64,000 nt of DNA. It comes from Paenibacillus sp. BIC5C1. Its GTDB lineage: Bacteria; Bacillota; Bacilli; Paenibacillales; Paenibacillaceae. The stretch covers positions 5,022,001-5,086,000 of the forward strand of contig NZ_CP135922.1 of the NCBI RefSeq assembly GCF_032399705.1, written 5' to 3'. The notes beneath the pieces are model-generated. The model was not told where the DNA came from and ran no database searches. It was given only the letters and a program-made list of their open reading frames with translations. The position numbers and the translations under genes were made by a program. Positions 61,632 through 64,000 of this stretch are shown piece after piece; within the stretch, counting starts at the first letter, position 1, and each line of letters opens with the position of its first letter.

Positions 61632-62876
61632 TCAGAACCACTCTTCTTTCATGTCATTAACTTCATCCTGTTGATTGGTTATCATATAGTTTTCACCTGC
61701 ATGCAGCGTAATTGTTTCTGTCTTCTCCACCGCCTGCTCCACCCATTCCGGCAGCTGACTCATGGTCGCTTCGATTTTGTCCACAATGCGAAGATTCGGG
61801 TTCGTTGTTGGGGATTTCGGTACAAAAAGAGTACAACAATCCTCATACGGAAGAATCGATATATCATACGTCCCGATCTGTTTAGATAAAGTTATAATTT
61901 CCTGTTTGTCCATCATGACAAGTGGTCGCAGCAACGGCAGATCTGTCGCACGCCCTATGACATTCATACTTGGCAAGGTCTGGCTCGCTACCTGACCCAG
62001 ACTATCTCCGGTGATCAGTGCAAGCGCGCGCTCACGTTCAGCCAGCTTGGTTGCAATACGTAACATAGAGCGGCGCATCAGTGTGATGATCAAGTTATCC
62101 TGCCCCAGTTGGGTAAATGCAGTTTGAATTTCCGTAAAAGGAACCAGATGCAGCTTAATTGTGCCTGCATGATCAGCAAGTGCACGCGCCAAATCAATGA
62201 CCTTTTCTTTGGCTCGCTGGCTTGTGAACGGGTAACTGTAAAAGTGTACACATTCCACTTCCAGGCCTCTACGCATCGAAGACCATGCCGCTACAGGGCT
62301 GTCTATACCACCCGATAATAACAGCATCGCTTTTCCATTTGTACCCAAGGGGAATCCACCTACGGCTGGAATCACCTCACTGAAGATATACGTGCCCTGA
62401 TCCCGAATCTCCACACGCAGTTCAATGTTAGGTTGGCGCACGTCTACACTTAACTGCTGGAATTTCCGAAGAATCGGGGAACCTACCAAATGGTTCATTT
62501 CATGCGAAGAATTGGGGAACTCTTTCCATACACGCCTTGCATTAACTTTGAATGTGGTACCGTCTTTGAATTCAGACTCTCTCTCATCCATAAAAGCAAT
62601 GGCTGTCTCCACGATTTGGTCAGTTTCAGATGGAGTCACTTTAACAGGACTGATCGATGTAACACCGAATACTCGTTTCAGCACAGCAATCAGTTCTGTA
62701 TGAGATTCACCACCCAGATCGACATACAACCTCCCAAACTCCTTCCGAAGACTTGCCCCTGGATAAGGTTTGAGCAGGGAACGCACCTGGGTGATAATCG
62801 TTTTTTCGAACCGGGCACGGTTTTTTCCTTTTAACATAAACTCTCCGAAACGGAGAAGCAGCATATCATATTTCAT
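61632..62876 (-). CDS. thiI: tRNA 4-thiouridine synthetase ThiI
   Basis: A 414-residue enzyme for s4U8 in tRNA (and sulfur for thiazole in some species). An N-terminal ferredoxin-like and THUMP domain (about residues 1-165) precedes the PP-loop ATPase domain with LLSGGIDSPVAAW. There is no C-terminal rhodanese domain, as usual in Bacillus-type ThiI, where sulfur comes from a dedicated cysteine desulfurase. That partner is encoded 6 bp upstream. Confidence 0.95.
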   Translation of the reverse strand: MKYDMLLLRFGEFMLKGKNRARFEKTIITQVRSLLKPYPGASLRKEFGRLYVDLGGESHTELIAVLKRVFGVTSISPVKVTPSETDQIVETAIAFMDERESEFKDGTTFKVNARRVWKEFPNSSHEMNHLVGSPILRKFQQLSVDVRQPNIELRVEIRDQGTYIFSEVIPAVGGFPLGTNGKAMLLLSGGIDSPVAAWSSMRRGLEVECVHFYSYPFTSQRAKEKVIDLARALADHAGTIKLHLVPFTEIQTAFTQLGQDNLIITLMRRSMLRIATKLAERERALALITGDSLGQVASQTLPSMNVIGRATDLPLLRPLVMMDKQEIITLSKQIGTYDISILPYEDCCTLFVPKSPTTNPNLRIVDKIEATMSQLPEWVEQAVEKTETITLHAGENYMITNQQDEVNDMKEEWF

Positions 62877-62882
62877 CTAAAA

Positions 62883-64000
62883 TCACATCCGCCTTTCCAA
62901 CGGGCGCAGCTGCGCCATCATCTGATGTAAAGCCTGCTCCAGCAGAGCCACATCTTCTTCTGTATGTTCATCTCCAAGACTAATACGCAATCCACCAGCA
63001 GCACAAGCATTATCCCTGCCCATGGCAAGCAATACCCTGCTCGGTTCAGCCGATCGCGAAGAGCAGGCAGATTGTGTAGAAACAGTTACTCCAAGTTGTT
63101 CGAGGGTATGCAGCGCTACTTCTGCCTTCATTCCAGGATAGGAAAAATGAACAATGTGCGGCGCCCCCTCTTTATGACTATTTAACACAAGTCCGGGAAT
63201 CGTATCTATGACCTCCATAATACGATCTCTCAAAATCGTTGTACGTTGCGCAAATTCAGCCTGACGTTCCGCAGAGAGACGCATCGCCTTCGCCATACCC
63301 ACAAGCAAAGGTACATTTTCAGTTCCCGCTCTAAATCCCTGTTCTTGAGACCCCCCTGACAATAAAGGGGTTAGCTCCACCCCACTTCGTACGTAGAGAA
63401 GTCCAGCTCCTTTGGGACCACGAATCTTGTGAGCAGACAAGCTGTACAGATCCGCGCCCCATGCCGCAGGTTTAGCCTCCATCTTGCCAAAACCCTGCAC
63501 GCCATCTACATGAAAAAGCACCTTTGGTGTTTCCCTTTTCAGTCGTGCACCGATTTCAGCAATTGGGTGTATCGCTCCTGTTTCATTGTTTACATGCATC
63601 AAGCTCACAAGCACCGTATCAGATCTTATGGCATCCATTACCTGCTGGGCGCTAACCAGACCACTGGAATCCACGGGAAGCCAAGTGACTTCCCATCCCC
63701 ACTGCTGTAGCTGCACAAAACTCTCGTATACCGAAGCATGTTCTGTTCCAGTTGTAATAATGTGTTTGCCCCTAGACTGATACTGTAAAGCCGCCCCTTT
63801 AATAGCAAGATTGTTGCTCTCGGTTGCGCCGGAGGTAAATACGATTTCTTCCGGTTTCACATCAATAGCGGCAGCACAACCAGCTCGCGCTCGGCGTAAC
63901 AATTGATGGGCTCGCTCACCGTACCCATGGATTGATGACGGATTCCCATATTGCGCCTCCATAATCTCGGCCATTGTACGAACGACATCTGGATGAGGAG
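62883..64000 (-). CDS. Cysteine desulfurase, NifS/NifZ type (5-prime end outside window)
   Basis: The coding frame runs to the window edge, with PHPDVVRT in frame before the first internal Met, so the true start is beyond position 64000. At least 371 residues are visible. The PLP lysine is in LYSLSAHKIRGPKG and the sulfur-accepting Cys is in STQSACSSRS. It is directly upstream of thiI, which points to the YrvO/NifZ subgroup that feeds sulfur to ThiI for tRNA thiolation. Confidence 0.93.
   Translation of the reverse strand, partial: PHPDVVRTMAEIMEAQYGNPSSIHGYGERAHQLLRRARAGCAAAIDVKPEEIVFTSGATESNNLAIKGAALQYQSRGKHIITTGTEHASVYESFVQLQQWGWEVTWLPVDSSGLVSAQQVMDAIRSDTVLVSLMHVNNETGAIHPIAEIGARLKRETPKVLFHVDGVQGFGKMEAKPAAWGADLYSLSAHKIRGPKGAGLLYVRSGVELTPLLSGGSQEQGFRAGTENVPLLVGMAKAMRLSAERQAEFAQRTTILRDRIMEVIDTIPGLVLNSHKEGAPHIVHFSYPGMKAEVALHTLEQLGVTVSTQSACSSRSAEPSRVLLAMGRDNACAAGGLRISLGDEHTEEDVALLEQALHQMMAQLRPLERRM

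Overview
The window is chromosomal DNA from an endospore-forming, meso-diaminopimelate Firmicute, most likely a Paenibacillus. The evidence is near-identity in domain layout and order to the Bacillus dcw/sporulation cluster (mraZ to ftsZ, then spoIIGA-sigE-sigG, ylmC-ylmD-ylmE-sepF-ylmG-ylmH-divIVA-ileS-lspA-rluD), together with Paenibacillus-like traits: dapL, murA and murF inside the dcw cluster, a fused OppDF ATPase, ahcY next to mraZ, and an 85-86 bp GC-rich repeat array in the ileS leader. Almost all genes lie on the minus strand, so the biological order runs from high to low coordinates.

Layout from right to left. 62.9-64 kb: cysteine desulfurase (cut by the window edge) and thiI, the sulfur relay for tRNA s4U. 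60-61.5 kb: two divergent TerC-family membrane proteins. 54-59.8 kb: a yla-type block with a small membrane protein, typA/bipA, ylaH, an LCP ligase, a PNPOx-like protein, ylaJ and the PIN-PhoH protein ylaK. 50-52.5 kb: a secreted coiled-coil protein convergent with a solute-binding-like protein. 47.3-50 kb: DUF2626, rsfA, panE and a DUF3397-like protein. 41.6-47.2 kb: an oligopeptide ABC importer oppA-oppB-oppC-oppDF. 38.5-41.5 kb: bshC (bacillithiol) and ahcY.

18.2-38.3 kb is the dcw cluster: mraZ, rsmH, ftsL, pbpB, spoVD, murE, murF, mraY, murD, spoVE, murG, murB, murA, divIB, ftsA, ftsZ. It makes lipid II and the septal machinery and has a four-repeat MraZ operator ahead of mraZ. 15.4-18 kb is spoIIGA-sigE-sigG, the early mother-cell and late forespore sigma factors with the pro-sigma-E protease. 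10.8-15.2 kb is the ylm/sepF/divIVA division block. 6.8-10.8 kb is ileS with a T-box leader and the repeat array. 2.4-6.6 kb carries a DUF5665 protein, a DksA/TraR-like yteA on the plus strand, lspA, rluD and dapL.

The left end (13-2217) is a compact four-gene operon: a UbiA-family enzyme of the polyprenyl-phosphate phosphoribosyltransferase type, a HAD phosphatase and two overlapping SMR-size (ArnE/ArnF-like) half-transporters. I infer a system that makes, dephosphorylates and flips a polyprenyl-phosphate-linked pentose for envelope glycosylation. This is the best candidate for an undescribed system here. The other two stand-outs are the ileS leader repeat array and the coiled-coil protein with an unassigned C-terminal domain. 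No rRNA, tRNA, CRISPR array, prophage or insertion sequence was recognised.
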